From Flavonifractor porci (GTDB taxonomy: Bacteria; Bacillota; Clostridia; Oscillospirales; Oscillospiraceae): 64,000 bases of DNA. Of this stretch, positions 1-8,235 are shown piece after piece. Below the pieces are notes generated by a model. It saw only the letters and a program-made list of their open reading frames with translations. It did no database searches and had not been told where the DNA came from. The position numbers and the translations under genes were made by a program. The number at the start of each line of letters is the position of its first letter. Positions within the stretch are counted from its first letter, which is position 1. Location of the stretch: the NCBI RefSeq assembly GCF_037572415.1, contig NZ_JBBHLB010000012.1, positions 1-64,000 of the forward strand, given 5' to 3'.

Positions 1-427
1 TCTGGTTGGTCCAGTAGAACTCGTTGAACAGCTCCTCGCCCAGGATCTGCTTCATCTCGGACACGGTGGCACGGGGATGCAGACCGTTGGAGAACATGAA
101 CAGGATGTCCTTCTTCTCCACGCCGGCGGCGTACAGCTCATCCAGGCAGGCCCGGATGGACACCTTCCGGTGGGAGGTGGGCTGGCAGCCGCCCTTTACG
201 ATGTCGGGGATGACGAAGACCACGGTCTTGCCGGGGCCGGCCAGCTCCTTCAGTGCGGGCATACCCATGGGGTTGCGGATGGACTCCAGGGTGGCGTTGT
301 ACAGGCTGTCCCAGTCCTGGGGCAGACACTGAGGATCGGGCACGGTGGTGCCGGGGATGAACACGTCGGTGTTGTCGGGCAGGTTGGCGCTCATCAGGCC
401 GTGGCCGTATTCAAAATCAAGCTTCAT
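1..427 (-). CDS. LarA-like nickel-dependent lactate racemase family protein (N-terminal part, truncated by window edge)
   Basis: About 142 N-terminal residues are visible, starting at an ATG (425-427) behind AAGGAGAAC; the rest lies beyond base 1. The stretch VVFVIPDIVKGGCQPTSHRK followed by an (I)RACLDELYAAGV helix and MFSNGLHPRAT matches the N-terminal DUF2088 domain of LarA, in which this Asp-containing loop and the following GLH segment contact substrate. Family members racemise or epimerise 2-hydroxy acids with a nickel-pincer cofactor. The gene follows the triosephosphate isomerase gene by 11 bases, so it is probably the distal gene of the same transcript. The cofactor lysine and the substrate specificity cannot be judged from the fragment; a LarA homologue acting on another hydroxy acid is as likely as true lactate racemase. 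Confidence 0.8.
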   Translation of the reverse strand, partial: MKLDFEYGHGLMSANLPDNTDVFIPGTTVPDPQCLPQDWDSLYNATLESIRNPMGMPALKELAGPGKTVVFVIPDIVKGGCQPTSHRKVSIRACLDELYAAGVEKKDILFMFSNGLHPRATVSEMKQILGEELFNEFYWTNQ

Positions 428-438
428 GTGTGTTCTCC

Positions 439-1275
439 TTACTTACCAAGATAGGTCTTGATGATCTCCAGATACTCGTCGGGGTAGAAGCCGATCTCAC
501 CCTGGAACCGGGTCAGGGCGATGAGGCCGCCGTCGATCTCGTCGATGGAGGCCAGCATCTCGGCGTTGTCCACCTTCAGGCCGCCGCCGTACACCACGTC
601 CAGACCGCCGGTCACTTCCTTGACAAACTTGGCGATCTTGGTGATGTAGGGCTTATCGGCGGGGGTCTTGCCGGGGCCGATGGACCAGATGGGCTCGTAG
701 GCGATGACCACCTTGGAGGTGTCCACGCCGTCCAGGCCGATCTTCAGCTGGTCGCCCAGCACCTGCTGCCACTGCTCCTGCTCCTCGCTCTTCTCGCCGA
801 TGCAGTAGAGCACGGTCAGGCCCTGCTCGATGGCCAGCTTGATCTCCTGGTTGAGCAGGCGGTTGACGGCGGCGGTATCGGTGACGCCGGCCTCAGCCAG
901 CACGCCCATCTTATCGTTGCGCTCCTCGCAGTGGCCGATGATGGTGGAGGTGCACCCCATGGCCTTCACGATGGAAGCGGGACGGTTGGTGGTGAAGGCG
1001 CCAAAGTTGCCGCCCACAGCGGTGTTCATGCGGTAGACGCTCTGGGAGCCCACCTGCACGGGGCTGTTCTCACACTGGGCAGCCACAGCGCCCAGGATAT
1101 GGGCTTCGGGGAAGTACTGGACGAACTCCACCTCGGTGGGATCGTAGTGCTTCAGGCCCTCCTGGGTGTGCTCCACGATGTACTTGCCCCAGTCAGCCAC
1201 GGGGGCGATGCGGTTGACGCCGCCGAATTCCACCGGCACATCGAACCGCTTCAGATTCAAATACAGATGCTTCAT
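439..1275 (-). CDS. tpiA: Triosephosphate isomerase (divergent paralogue)
   Basis: A TIM-barrel isomerase of 278 residues, a little longer than the usual 250. Visible catalytic elements are Asn/Lys in YLNLKRF near the N-terminus, the His loop IIGHCEER (normally IIGHSERR) and the Glu/loop-6 segment AYEPIWSIGPGKT. The phosphate-binding YGGSVK appears as YGGGLK, and the usual final GGASL is replaced by GGLIALTRF. The ATG at 1275 was chosen over an upstream GTG (1284) because AAGGAG lies nine bases before it. It is packed between the aldolase and LarA-like genes, so it probably belongs to a dedicated catabolic route and is not the housekeeping glycolytic copy. It may isomerise dihydroxyacetone-P/glyceraldehyde-3-P or a related short sugar phosphate. 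Confidence 0.85.
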   Translation of the reverse strand: MKHLYLNLKRFDVPVEFGGVNRIAPVADWGKYIVEHTQEGLKHYDPTEVEFVQYFPEAHILGAVAAQCENSPVQVGSQSVYRMNTAVGGNFGAFTTNRPASIVKAMGCTSTIIGHCEERNDKMGVLAEAGVTDTAAVNRLLNQEIKLAIEQGLTVLYCIGEKSEEQEQWQQVLGDQLKIGLDGVDTSKVVIAYEPIWSIGPGKTPADKPYITKIAKFVKEVTGGLDVVYGGGLKVDNAEMLASIDEIDGGLIALTRFQGEIGFYPDEYLEIIKTYLGK

Positions 1276-1287
1276 TCCGCCCACTCC

Positions 1288-2436
1288 TTACTTCTTGTAG
1301 AAGTCGATCATGTCCTCCAGGGACTTCTGCTCCACCAGAGGAGCCTTGCCGTAGGAGCCGAAGTTGACGATCAGGGAGCCCACGGCCTCCTTCACGCCGG
1401 CCTCCACCCGGCTCATCAGCAGGGCCACGTCCTCGTCGGGCACATTGCCGGTGAGGACGGTGTCCATGATGGGGGGGAAGAACACGCGGGGATCGAAGGC
1501 AGCCTTCTTCTCCTCCAGCAGGGCGTACACGCCGCCGATGGAGGGGCTGTTCTGCAGCTCAGGCTTCTGAGCGAAGAGCTCCTTCATGTTGCGGGTGACG
1601 GCCAGACGGATGTCGGTGTCCACGTTGATCTTGCGGATGCCGCAGGGAATGGCCTCCATCAGGCGCTCCACCTGGATGCCGTAGGCGTTCTGGATATCGC
1701 CGCCCAGGTCGTTGATCTCCTTGACGATGTACTGGGGCACGGTGGAGGAGCCGTGGGACACCAGGGCGCAGAAGATGCCCAGGCGGTTGATGCACTCCTT
1801 GATGGCGATGGGGATCTCCTTGCGGAGCTTGGCGTCCTTACCCTTGTTGGCGCCGTGCTGGGTGCCGTAGGAGATGGCCAGGGCGTCCACGCCGGTCTTC
1901 TGGATGAACTCCACGGCGTCCAGGGGGTTGGTGTAGGTGGAGGTGGCGGCGAACACGTGGTCCTCCTGGCCGCCCAGCACGCCCAGCTCGCCCTCAACGG
2001 ACACGCCGCGGGCGTGGGCATACTTGACCACCTCGCGGGTCAGCTCGATGTTCTGCTCCAGGGGCAGAGAGGAGCCGTCGATCATGACGGAGGTATAACC
2101 GCCCTCAATGGCGGCCACGCAGGAATCGAAGTCCTTGCCGTGGTCCAGGTGGAGCACCACGGGGATGGGGGAGTTCTCGCCGTACTTCTTCACGGCGTTG
2201 GCGATGTTGCGGGCGCCCTTCTTCTTGTCCTCCAGAGTGCCGTTGGCAAAGTCCACACGACCGCCCATGAAGGCGTTGGCCAGGTCGGCGCCCTGCAGGA
2301 TGGCGGGGGAGCGGAAGGTCTCGTGCATCTCGATCACGGCCTTGGCCTGGGCCACGGCGTTCACGTTAAAAGCGCCCTGAGCGTAGTTGTGCTTCTCAGC
2401 GGCTTCCATCAAAGGTCTCAGGGGTACCAAAGGCAT
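1288..2436 (-). CDS. fba: Class II (zinc) fructose-bisphosphate aldolase family
   Basis: A 382-residue class II aldolase, which cleaves ketose-bisphosphates into dihydroxyacetone-P and an aldehyde. The metal and catalytic motifs are present in order: VLHLDHGKDF (His plus catalytic Asp), EGELGVLGGQEDHV, ISYGTQHGANKG, LVSHGSS and KINVDTDIRLA. It is longer than the 285-residue GatY/FbaA-short type. The start ATG (2434-2436, reading MPLVPLRPLM) follows AGGAGGAAC; the longer in-frame extension upstream is not supported. It sits 44 bases after the NagB-like gene and 12 bases before tpiA, giving an aldolase-isomerase pair. Whether the substrate is fructose-1,6-bisphosphate, tagatose-bisphosphate or another ketose bisphosphate cannot be decided here. 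Confidence 0.9.
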   Translation of the reverse strand: MPLVPLRPLMEAAEKHNYAQGAFNVNAVAQAKAVIEMHETFRSPAILQGADLANAFMGGRVDFANGTLEDKKKGARNIANAVKKYGENSPIPVVLHLDHGKDFDSCVAAIEGGYTSVMIDGSSLPLEQNIELTREVVKYAHARGVSVEGELGVLGGQEDHVFAATSTYTNPLDAVEFIQKTGVDALAISYGTQHGANKGKDAKLRKEIPIAIKECINRLGIFCALVSHGSSTVPQYIVKEINDLGGDIQNAYGIQVERLMEAIPCGIRKINVDTDIRLAVTRNMKELFAQKPELQNSPSIGGVYALLEEKKAAFDPRVFFPPIMDTVLTGNVPDEDVALLMSRVEAGVKEAVGSLIVNFGSYGKAPLVEQKSLEDMIDFYKK

Positions 2437-2480
2437 AATAAGTTCCTCCTTAATAATTGCGGCTTTTTCTGTTGTTGAAC

Positions 2481-3296
2481 TCAGAAGGGCTGGCCGGCGG
2501 CCAGGGAGTTGGTGAAGATGATGGCGTCGGGATGGTTCTGCAGCAGGCTGGCGGGGAAGTGAGCGGTCACCTCGCCGTAAGCGGCCTGACGGACCACGGA
2601 GCGGTGCCACTCACGGAACACGCCCAGACGGACCTTGCGGGCGCCCAGGATCTGCTTGATGCCGATGGTCACGGCACGGTGGGGCATGGCGTCGATGGCG
2701 CCGCAGCGGTCGCCGATGGCGTTGGCGGTGCGGGTCTCGGGATTGAGGGTGAGGGCACGGGTGCCCTGAGCGGCAAACTCCTCGGCGGTCATGTCCTCAC
2801 GGGACTCGTTGAAGGCCAGATGGCCGTTGATGCCGATGCCGCCGAAGGCGATGTCCACGCCCCCCAGCTCCTCGATCAGGCGGTCCACATAGCCGGGGTC
2901 GGCGGGGTTGGGGAACACCCGCTGCTCGGCGGGCATAAGCAGCTCCTCGTCGATCTGGCTGTACACGGTGCGCTCCATGAACCCCCGGAAGGACAGGGGG
3001 CTCTCCTTCTCGATGTAGGTATCGTCGTCATTGAGATACTCGTCCATGTTGATGAACCAGCAGTTCTTCAGGCTGATCCGGTCCCGGTTCACCAGGCGGA
3101 CAAAGATGGGGTACTGGCCCACAGGACCCACGGGGCAGATAATGACGGTCTTCTCGTTCTTCTCATTATGGGCCTTGATGGTGTTGATCATCTCCATGGC
3201 GATCTCATAGAACACCTCGCCGGAGTCCCCCAGCTTCACAACGGGAATCTTGGCGTCTTTGCCCAGGTCCTGGGCGGAAATGTGATAGTAATCCAT
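2481..3296 (-). CDS. Glucosamine-6-phosphate deaminase/isomerase (NagB) family
   Basis: A 271-residue NagB/RpiA/PGL-superfamily protein. FINMDEYL corresponds to the catalytic Asp of NagB, and FGGIGINGHLAFNE to the GxGxDGHIAFNEP signature, here with Asn in place of Asp before GH. An ITIGIKQIL segment matches the phosphate/allosteric loop. NagB converts glucosamine-6-P to fructose-6-P and ammonia. It starts at an ATG with AAAGGAAG upstream and follows a rho-independent terminator, so it may have its own weak promoter or depend on read-through. With the aldolase and triosephosphate isomerase downstream it would complete an amino-sugar or sugar-phosphate route to trioses. The Asn substitution and the neighbours leave room for another aldose-ketose substrate. 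Confidence 0.8.
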   Translation of the reverse strand: MDYYHISAQDLGKDAKIPVVKLGDSGEVFYEIAMEMINTIKAHNEKNEKTVIICPVGPVGQYPIFVRLVNRDRISLKNCWFINMDEYLNDDDTYIEKESPLSFRGFMERTVYSQIDEELLMPAEQRVFPNPADPGYVDRLIEELGGVDIAFGGIGINGHLAFNESREDMTAEEFAAQGTRALTLNPETRTANAIGDRCGAIDAMPHRAVTIGIKQILGARKVRLGVFREWHRSVVRQAAYGEVTAHFPASLLQNHPDAIIFTNSLAAGQPF

Positions 3297-3343
3297 GTGG
3301 ATCTTCCTTTCTTTGGACAGATATGATGGCTGAAAAAGGCAAC

Positions 3344-3381
3344 AAAAAGCGCCCCACTCCGTCCGGTCAGAGGAGTGGGGC
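3344..3381 (-). terminator. Rho-independent terminator after the PHP gene
   Basis: GCCCCACTCC (3351-3360) pairs with GGAGTGGGGC (3372-3381). On the minus strand the stem is followed by GCTTTTTG. It lies between the PHP-domain gene and the NagB-like gene and would separate the transporter part of the cluster from the sugar-phosphate enzymes, at least partially. Confidence 0.8.
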
Positions 3382-3399
3382 GGCTGCGAAAGAGGTTAT

Positions 3400-4938
3400 T
3401 TAATTCTCCCGGCAGAAAATGGGGCTGACCCAAGCGGTGTCCCCATTGCGCAGCCAGACGCGCAGGCGGTATTGGCTGCCGTGGTTCAGGGAGACGCTGC
3501 GCTTGATCTGCATGGTATAGGCGGCCTGGGGCACAGCCTGACGAATGCGGATCTTGTGGGCGCTGTGCCAGACCAGATCATCCCGGTAATGCTCAATATC
3601 GCCGAAGGTGGCGCGGCAAAGAGCCTCACTCTCCTGATACTGGGCATAGATTTTTCCGGTGTGGAGTATCTCGCGGACAGGCATCTCATACAGAGTGCCG
3701 TCCACCGTCAGCCGGATCACATCATCCAGCTTGACCTCAGCTTCAAAGACAAAGCCTTCCTTCTTGACCGTGCTGGGTCCCATCCAATGTCCGGTATCGG
3801 TGGACATATAAGTCGTCATGTCAAACTCACAGGAGTCCTCGGTCACGTTATACAGCCGCTGACCAAAGCTGTTCCAGCACTTTTCGATGCTGATCAGCTT
3901 ACCGGGAACGTCCAGCCGGCCGTGCCAGTGCTTCTCAATCTGCTCTTTGAAGAACCGGGGGTTGGGGCCCCAGCCGAACTCCACGGCGAACTTGATGCGG
4001 AAGGGCTGATCCTGGGGCAGAGGCTGCCGCTCCCAGGTACCGGAGTGAACCACCATTTCATCCACGATATTGTCGCAAAGCAGCTCCACCCGGTCAATGG
4101 CGTCGGCGGCCTCGATCTGCACGTTCAGCTCATGCTCGCCGGGGGCCACGGTGCCGCCCATGGGCACGCCGCCGATGGTATAATCGATCTTCATACGGGT
4201 ACGGCTGACACCGTACACACGGCCGGCCCGCAGGCCCTCCCAGATCTGCTCCTTGCTGGTACCCTCGGCCAGGACGCACATAATGCCGTGGTCACAGGCC
4301 GCGGGGACGTTGTGGTTATCGCCGCTGGCGATACAGCCTACCTTCAGGCCCCGCTCCAGGCCCCGCTCATAACAGGTCTCGCCGGTACGGGGGCCCATGT
4401 GGAGGTGGCGCTCCATGTCCCAGGGGCCGGTGTCGTTTTCGCTGCAGCCGTGGCTGGAGTAGATCTCAGCAAAGGGAGAGAAACGCTCATCGTGGGTGGC
4501 CCAGTTCTTACCGCGGCTGCCAAGCTGATAGGCTACATGGTGAGGAATGGCGATAGCCTCGGTATTGCTGTACGCATCCCGGAGCTCTCGGTACTCCATG
4601 GGGTGGAGCATGGGCTGCTCGTTGTCCAGGAAGAATACGTTGTGGTCGCCGTCATGGCCGCAGCCCTGCCACTCATAGCCCATGAACATAGGCCAGCCTT
4701 CGGCGTTGATGCGCTTGACGGCCTGGCGCACCTGCTCCCAGTCGGCCTGGATCTTCTCCTCGGGGTAGAGATCTTCCAGGGGCGCGCCGGCCTCATTGCG
4801 GCGCATATACATGGGATAGTAGGCGATGGGCCAGAAGTCCAGAACCTCCCGGGCGTGTTCGCACCAGCGGTCCAGTTGATCCATTTGGTTGTGATGAATA
4901 TTGCTGTGAAGATCGGTCCAGAGATGTTGATAGGGCAT
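3400..4938 (-). CDS. PHP-type / DUF3604-like metal-dependent hydrolase
   Basis: A 512-residue cytoplasmic protein without signal peptide. WTDLHSNIHHNQ at residues 7-18 is the first metal-binding motif of PHP-like hydrolases. GYEWQG, AIPHHVAY and ASGDNHNVPAA later in the first 230 residues supply the remaining His/Asp/Glu ligands. The second half is beta-rich without recognisable motifs, as in DUF3604 proteins. PHP enzymes hydrolyse phosphoesters or, in some members, C-N or lactone bonds with two or three metal ions. It ends 32 bases downstream of tctA in the direction of transcription, so it is probably co-expressed with the carboxylate transporter and may act first on the imported compound. 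The substrate is unknown. Confidence 0.7.
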   Translation of the reverse strand: MPYQHLWTDLHSNIHHNQMDQLDRWCEHAREVLDFWPIAYYPMYMRRNEAGAPLEDLYPEEKIQADWEQVRQAVKRINAEGWPMFMGYEWQGCGHDGDHNVFFLDNEQPMLHPMEYRELRDAYSNTEAIAIPHHVAYQLGSRGKNWATHDERFSPFAEIYSSHGCSENDTGPWDMERHLHMGPRTGETCYERGLERGLKVGCIASGDNHNVPAACDHGIMCVLAEGTSKEQIWEGLRAGRVYGVSRTRMKIDYTIGGVPMGGTVAPGEHELNVQIEAADAIDRVELLCDNIVDEMVVHSGTWERQPLPQDQPFRIKFAVEFGWGPNPRFFKEQIEKHWHGRLDVPGKLISIEKCWNSFGQRLYNVTEDSCEFDMTTYMSTDTGHWMGPSTVKKEGFVFEAEVKLDDVIRLTVDGTLYEMPVREILHTGKIYAQYQESEALCRATFGDIEHYRDDLVWHSAHKIRIRQAVPQAAYTMQIKRSVSLNHGSQYRLRVWLRNGDTAWVSPIFCREN

Positions 4939-4969
4939 TGCGTCTAGTTCCTTTCCGTTTGCGTCTAAT

Positions 4970-6499
4970 TTAGTCCTGCTTCATGTCTTCCGCCATGCGG
5001 GCCTGCAGCGCCTGGGCAGCTTTCTTTTCCTTTATGCTGCCGCGCTTCAGAAGATAGACCAGGAAGAAGGTGAGCACCAGGAAGAACAGACAGATGGGAC
5101 GCTGAAGGAAGATAAACCAGCTGCCATCGCTCATGATCAGGGCGTTGCGGAGGTTGGACTCTGCGATGGGGCCCAGCACCATGCCGAGAACAATGGGGAC
5201 GGGGGGAAGATCGACCTTCTGCATGAAGTAGGCAATGATACCGAAGACCAGCAGCACATACACATCCATAATGGAGGAGGAAATACAGAAAGCGCCGGTG
5301 CAGCATACCACCACGATCAGTGCGGTCAGCAGATCCTGGGGGATGTGCGTGATCTTAACAAATACTTTCAGCAGATACTTGCCCTGAATGAACATGAACG
5401 CCTGGGCGATCAGGCAGCCGATCAGAATGGCGTAAACCACAGGACCATCGTTTTCGAAGAGCTTGGGTCCCACCACCAGGCCCTGCATGGTAAAGGCGCC
5501 AAGGAGGGTGGCGGCCACTACGTCGCCGGGGATACCCAGGGTCAGAAGAGGGATCAGCGTGGCAGCAGTGGCGCCGTTGTTTGCGGCCTCGGGGGCGGCA
5601 ATACCCTTGATCTCGCCCTCGCCGAATTTTTCGCCCGGCTTTGCGGTACGCTTGGCCTCATTGTAGGCGATGAAGGAGGCGATAGCACCGCCGGTGCCGG
5701 GGACCGCGCCAATGAAGGCGCCAATATTGCCCGACTTAAACATGGTCCAGAACAGATGCTTGAACTCACGGAAGGTCAGCTTATCGTTTTTATCCAGCTT
5801 CTGCAGACGGCTGGCCTGACCCTGCTCGGTGCCGTTGATGCGGCTGATCATCTGGGCAATGGCGTAAACGCCCAGCAGAACGGCCAGCATATTGATTCCC
5901 TTATACAGGTTGACGTTGCCGAAGGTAAAGCGGGCCACACCACTGATGGCATCCATGCCCACCTCGGCGATCAGAATGCCCAAACAGCCGCTGATGATTC
6001 CCTTCAGGATGCTCTCGCCGCTGACCGAGGCAATGACAGAAAGACCGAAAATAGCCAGGGCAAAGTACTCCGGCGGACCAAAGCTCATGGCCAGACGGCC
6101 GATTTGCGGGGCAAAGAAGAGCAGCCAGCAGGCGCTGATGATGCCGCCCACCGTAGAGGCGGTGAGCGCAGTATTCAGAGCCTTGCCGGGGTAGCCTTTC
6201 CGGCACAGCGGATAGCCGTCCAGCAGCGTGGCCGCGGCTGCGTTGGTGCCGGGAGTGTTAATGAGTACAGCGCTGATGGAGCCGCCGAAGTTGGAACCGA
6301 AGAAGATGGCGGTCAGCATCAGGATGGCGGGTACAGGTTCCAGCATAAAGGTAAAGGGCAGCAGAACAGTGATGGCCAGGTTGCCGTTCATGCCGGGGAT
6401 GGCGCCAAAGATAATGCCGATGAACATACCGATGTTCATGAAAATAAAGTTTTGGATAGTAAACAGACTGGCGAGAGCCTGCGAGATGACGTCGCCCAT
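4970..6499 (-). CDS. tctA: Tripartite tricarboxylate transporter, large membrane subunit TctA
   Basis: A 509-residue integral membrane protein with about 11-12 hydrophobic segments. The family signatures GAIPGMNGNLAITVLLPFTF near the N-terminus and GAVPGTGGAIASFIAYNEAK plus LTLGIPGD in the middle are the duplicated TctA Gly/Pro loops that line the substrate path. TctA carries out secondary, cation-coupled uptake of carboxylates handed over by TctC. It follows tctB after a short gap, giving the standard tctC-tctB-tctA order. The imported substrate is unknown; TTT systems carry citrate, tartrate, adipate, terephthalate, 2-oxoacids and others. Confidence 0.93.
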   Translation of the reverse strand: MGDVISQALASLFTIQNFIFMNIGMFIGIIFGAIPGMNGNLAITVLLPFTFMLEPVPAILMLTAIFFGSNFGGSISAVLINTPGTNAAAATLLDGYPLCRKGYPGKALNTALTASTVGGIISACWLLFFAPQIGRLAMSFGPPEYFALAIFGLSVIASVSGESILKGIISGCLGILIAEVGMDAISGVARFTFGNVNLYKGINMLAVLLGVYAIAQMISRINGTEQGQASRLQKLDKNDKLTFREFKHLFWTMFKSGNIGAFIGAVPGTGGAIASFIAYNEAKRTAKPGEKFGEGEIKGIAAPEAANNGATAATLIPLLTLGIPGDVVAATLLGAFTMQGLVVGPKLFENDGPVVYAILIGCLIAQAFMFIQGKYLLKVFVKITHIPQDLLTALIVVVCCTGAFCISSSIMDVYVLLVFGIIAYFMQKVDLPPVPIVLGMVLGPIAESNLRNALIMSDGSWFIFLQRPICLFFLVLTFFLVYLLKRGSIKEKKAAQALQARMAEDMKQD

Positions 6500-6518
6500 T
6501 TCCGACTCCTCTCTGTGC

Positions 6519-6965
6519 TTAAGGCAGACGGATGTGCAGCACCTGAGTCAAGGCCAGGTAGAGCAGCACGACCATCGCCAACACGATCACATAATACAGC
6601 GGCTTTTTACACCGCAGAAAAAGCAGGGTAGCCGCACCCAGGATCAGGGTGGCCGCAATGAAACTGTACCGGAACAGAATAGCATAGAGGACCAGGACAG
6701 CCATATAGGCCAGCGCTTTCAGTTCCTTATTCAGATGCAGCTCTTTCACGGTATCCTTTTTGAATACCAGACTTTGAATGATGAGCAGGACCCCGAACAG
6801 AGCGCACACCCCGCCCAGGATATAGGGAAAGGTGCGGGGGGTGATGCCTACGGACTCAGTGAAGCCGACGCTGATCTGTAAAGGAGTCAGTACGCAGACC
6901 GCGATGCCAAAGATCGTGCTGATGATCCCGGCCACCAGGTTTGAACGGAATTTAATCGTTTTCAT
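6519..6965 (-). CDS. tctB: Tripartite tricarboxylate transporter, small membrane subunit TctB
   Basis: A 148-residue protein with four hydrophobic helices, as expected for the small TTT membrane subunit (DUF1468). Residues 13-28 form the first helix (AGIISTIFGIAVCVL), and the last lies near YVIVLAMVVLLYLAL. It lies between tctC and tctA with short spacers (44 and 19 bases), supporting one operon. Sequence conservation in TctB is low, so the assignment depends on size, helices and position. Confidence 0.88.
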   Translation of the reverse strand: MKTIKFRSNLVAGIISTIFGIAVCVLTPLQISVGFTESVGITPRTFPYILGGVCALFGVLLIIQSLVFKKDTVKELHLNKELKALAYMAVLVLYAILFRYSFIAATLILGAATLLFLRCKKPLYYVIVLAMVVLLYLALTQVLHIRLP

Positions 6966-7009
6966 GATCCTTCTCTCCTAACAAGACAACATCCAAGTCA
7001 ATGGAGAAA

Positions 7010-8035
7010 TTACTGGAGGGTCTGCTCGTCATAATAGGTGGCAAAGGCATTTTCGCAGAATTCCTTTGCGCTGGCCACAGTCTCACGCACCTGCTCGGCG
7101 TTCTGATTGTCGGGGATATAGGCGGCATTGGCGGCCAGCTCTTTGAATTCATCGGTCTCGCGGTACTCCAGCATATCGGTATAGATCTTATCCAGCACAG
7201 CCTGGTCGGTACCCTTCTTGGCGATGAGGAAGTTGCAGGACTTGAACACCACGTCATAGCCCATGTCCTTTACGGTGGGGACAGTGACGCCTTCATAGCC
7301 GGTGAAAGGTTCGGGAGAGAAGCAGGCCAGAGCCTTCAAAGAACCATCCTCAATGTACTGGGTGGCAGCGCTGGCGGCCACGATGGCACACACCGCGTCG
7401 CCGGAGGCCACAGCCAGGGCGTTCTGAGCACCGCTGTCGGCAGCCAGAACCTCGCAGTCCACACCGGCCTCGCCGAAGAAGGCCTTGGCCAGCATATGGG
7501 TGGCGCCGCCAGCGGCGTTGGCGCTGCAGATGATGCGCTGATTCTGGCCGTACTCGATCAGACCCTCCACATCCTCGATGCCGCTCTTGGCGGGATTGGT
7601 GAGGAGAATGAAGTCATCGGATACCAGAGAACCCACCACCTCATAGTCGTCCAGATTCATCTGGATGTCGGGGCTGAAGAGGGGAGTGAGAGTAAACAGG
7701 GCGATGCCGGCTACCATAAGCTCGGTGGGGGCGGCATCCTTGCTGTTGAGGTCGTTGATGGCGATGGCGCCGTTGGCGCCGGTCAGATTGTTCACGATCA
7801 CGGACTGACCGTACTTTTGCTCCATGCCTTTGGCGGCGATCCGGCAGATGGTGTCGGCGCTGCCGCCTGCGGCAAAGGGAACGCGGATGTTGATGCTGCT
7901 GGTGGGATGCCACTCTCCGTCTTCACCCAGGGCATTGTTGGCGTCATTCTGGGCGCCGCCGCCGCAGGCCGTCAGGGAGGAGAGGGCCATGGCACCGGTG
8001 AGTGCCAGCGCGAGAAGTTTCTTGCTCAGTTTCAT
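7010..8035 (-). CDS. tctC: TTT-system extracytoplasmic solute-binding lipoprotein TctC
   Basis: A 341-residue solute receptor of the Bug/TctC family. A signal peptide ends in the lipobox LSSLTAC (Cys near residue 24), so it is a membrane-anchored lipoprotein, as required in a Gram-positive cell envelope. INIRVPFAAGGSADTICR is the classic TctC pyrophosphate-like loop that closes over two carboxylate oxygens, and VNNLTGANGAIAINDLNS follows it. The start ATG (8033-8035) has AAAGGAACG upstream; an in-frame upstream extension through the promoter region is rejected. As first gene of the transporter operon it is the direct target of the promoter at 8100-8128 and the operators on either side. Confidence 0.93.
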   Translation of the reverse strand: MKLSKKLLALALTGAMALSSLTACGGGAQNDANNALGEDGEWHPTSSINIRVPFAAGGSADTICRIAAKGMEQKYGQSVIVNNLTGANGAIAINDLNSKDAAPTELMVAGIALFTLTPLFSPDIQMNLDDYEVVGSLVSDDFILLTNPAKSGIEDVEGLIEYGQNQRIICSANAAGGATHMLAKAFFGEAGVDCEVLAADSGAQNALAVASGDAVCAIVAASAATQYIEDGSLKALACFSPEPFTGYEGVTVPTVKDMGYDVVFKSCNFLIAKKGTDQAVLDKIYTDMLEYRETDEFKELAANAAYIPDNQNAEQVRETVASAKEFCENAFATYYDEQTLQ

Positions 8036-8062
8036 AGTGTTCGTTCCTTTCTGCAATAAAAT

Positions 8063-8074
8063 GAAAACGTTATC
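8063..8074. promoter_or_regulatory. LacI-family operator (proximal, GAAAACGTTATC)
   Basis: GAAAACGTTATC matches the GAAAACGTTTTC palindrome at 11 of 12 positions. It lies between the predicted start of transcription (about 8092) and the tctC ATG, where a bound repressor would block elongation. The central CG dyad is typical for LacI-family proteins. Confidence 0.65.
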
Positions 8075-8099
8075 TTTTTGATTGAGCTTTCGACTGTGT

Positions 8100-8128
8100 A
8101 TATTATCAAAGAAAAATGCAAAAATCAA
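8100..8128 (-). promoter_or_regulatory. Sigma-A-type promoter of the tctCBA operon
   Basis: On the minus strand TTGATT (8123-8128) and TAATAT (8100-8105) are separated by exactly 17 bases, pointing to tctC. It is flanked by the two LacI-type operators, which makes it the likely regulated promoter of the cluster. Confidence 0.6.
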
Positions 8129-8205
8129 TGGGGTATTTCCATATTTTTTAATAGAAGTTTTTAGTAAAAAGATACATATATCAGCGAAGCAATGTGAAAG
8201 AAAAT

Positions 8206-8217
8206 GAAAACGTTTTC
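8206..8217. promoter_or_regulatory. LacI-family operator (distal, perfect palindrome)
   Basis: GAAAACGTTTTC is a perfect 12-base palindrome, extended to 14 bases by flanking T and A. It lies about 100 bases upstream of the tct promoter and just downstream of the lacI-type gene. Its centre is 143 bases from that of the proximal operator, a spacing that would allow looping by a tetrameric or paired repressor. Confidence 0.65.
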
Positions 8218-8235
8218 AAAATAAAAAAAGAGCAC

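Noticed and set aside
430..2478. A 682-codon plus-strand open frame opposite the triosephosphate isomerase and aldolase genes.
   Set aside because: Composed of Gly/Leu/His/Val-rich low-complexity sequence created by the strong third-position G/C bias of the real genes on the other strand; no ribosome-binding site or family motif.
7010..8128. A longer start for tctC at 8128.
   Set aside because: The extension runs through the promoter and operator and would bury the lipoprotein signal peptide; ATG 8035 has a ribosome-binding site.
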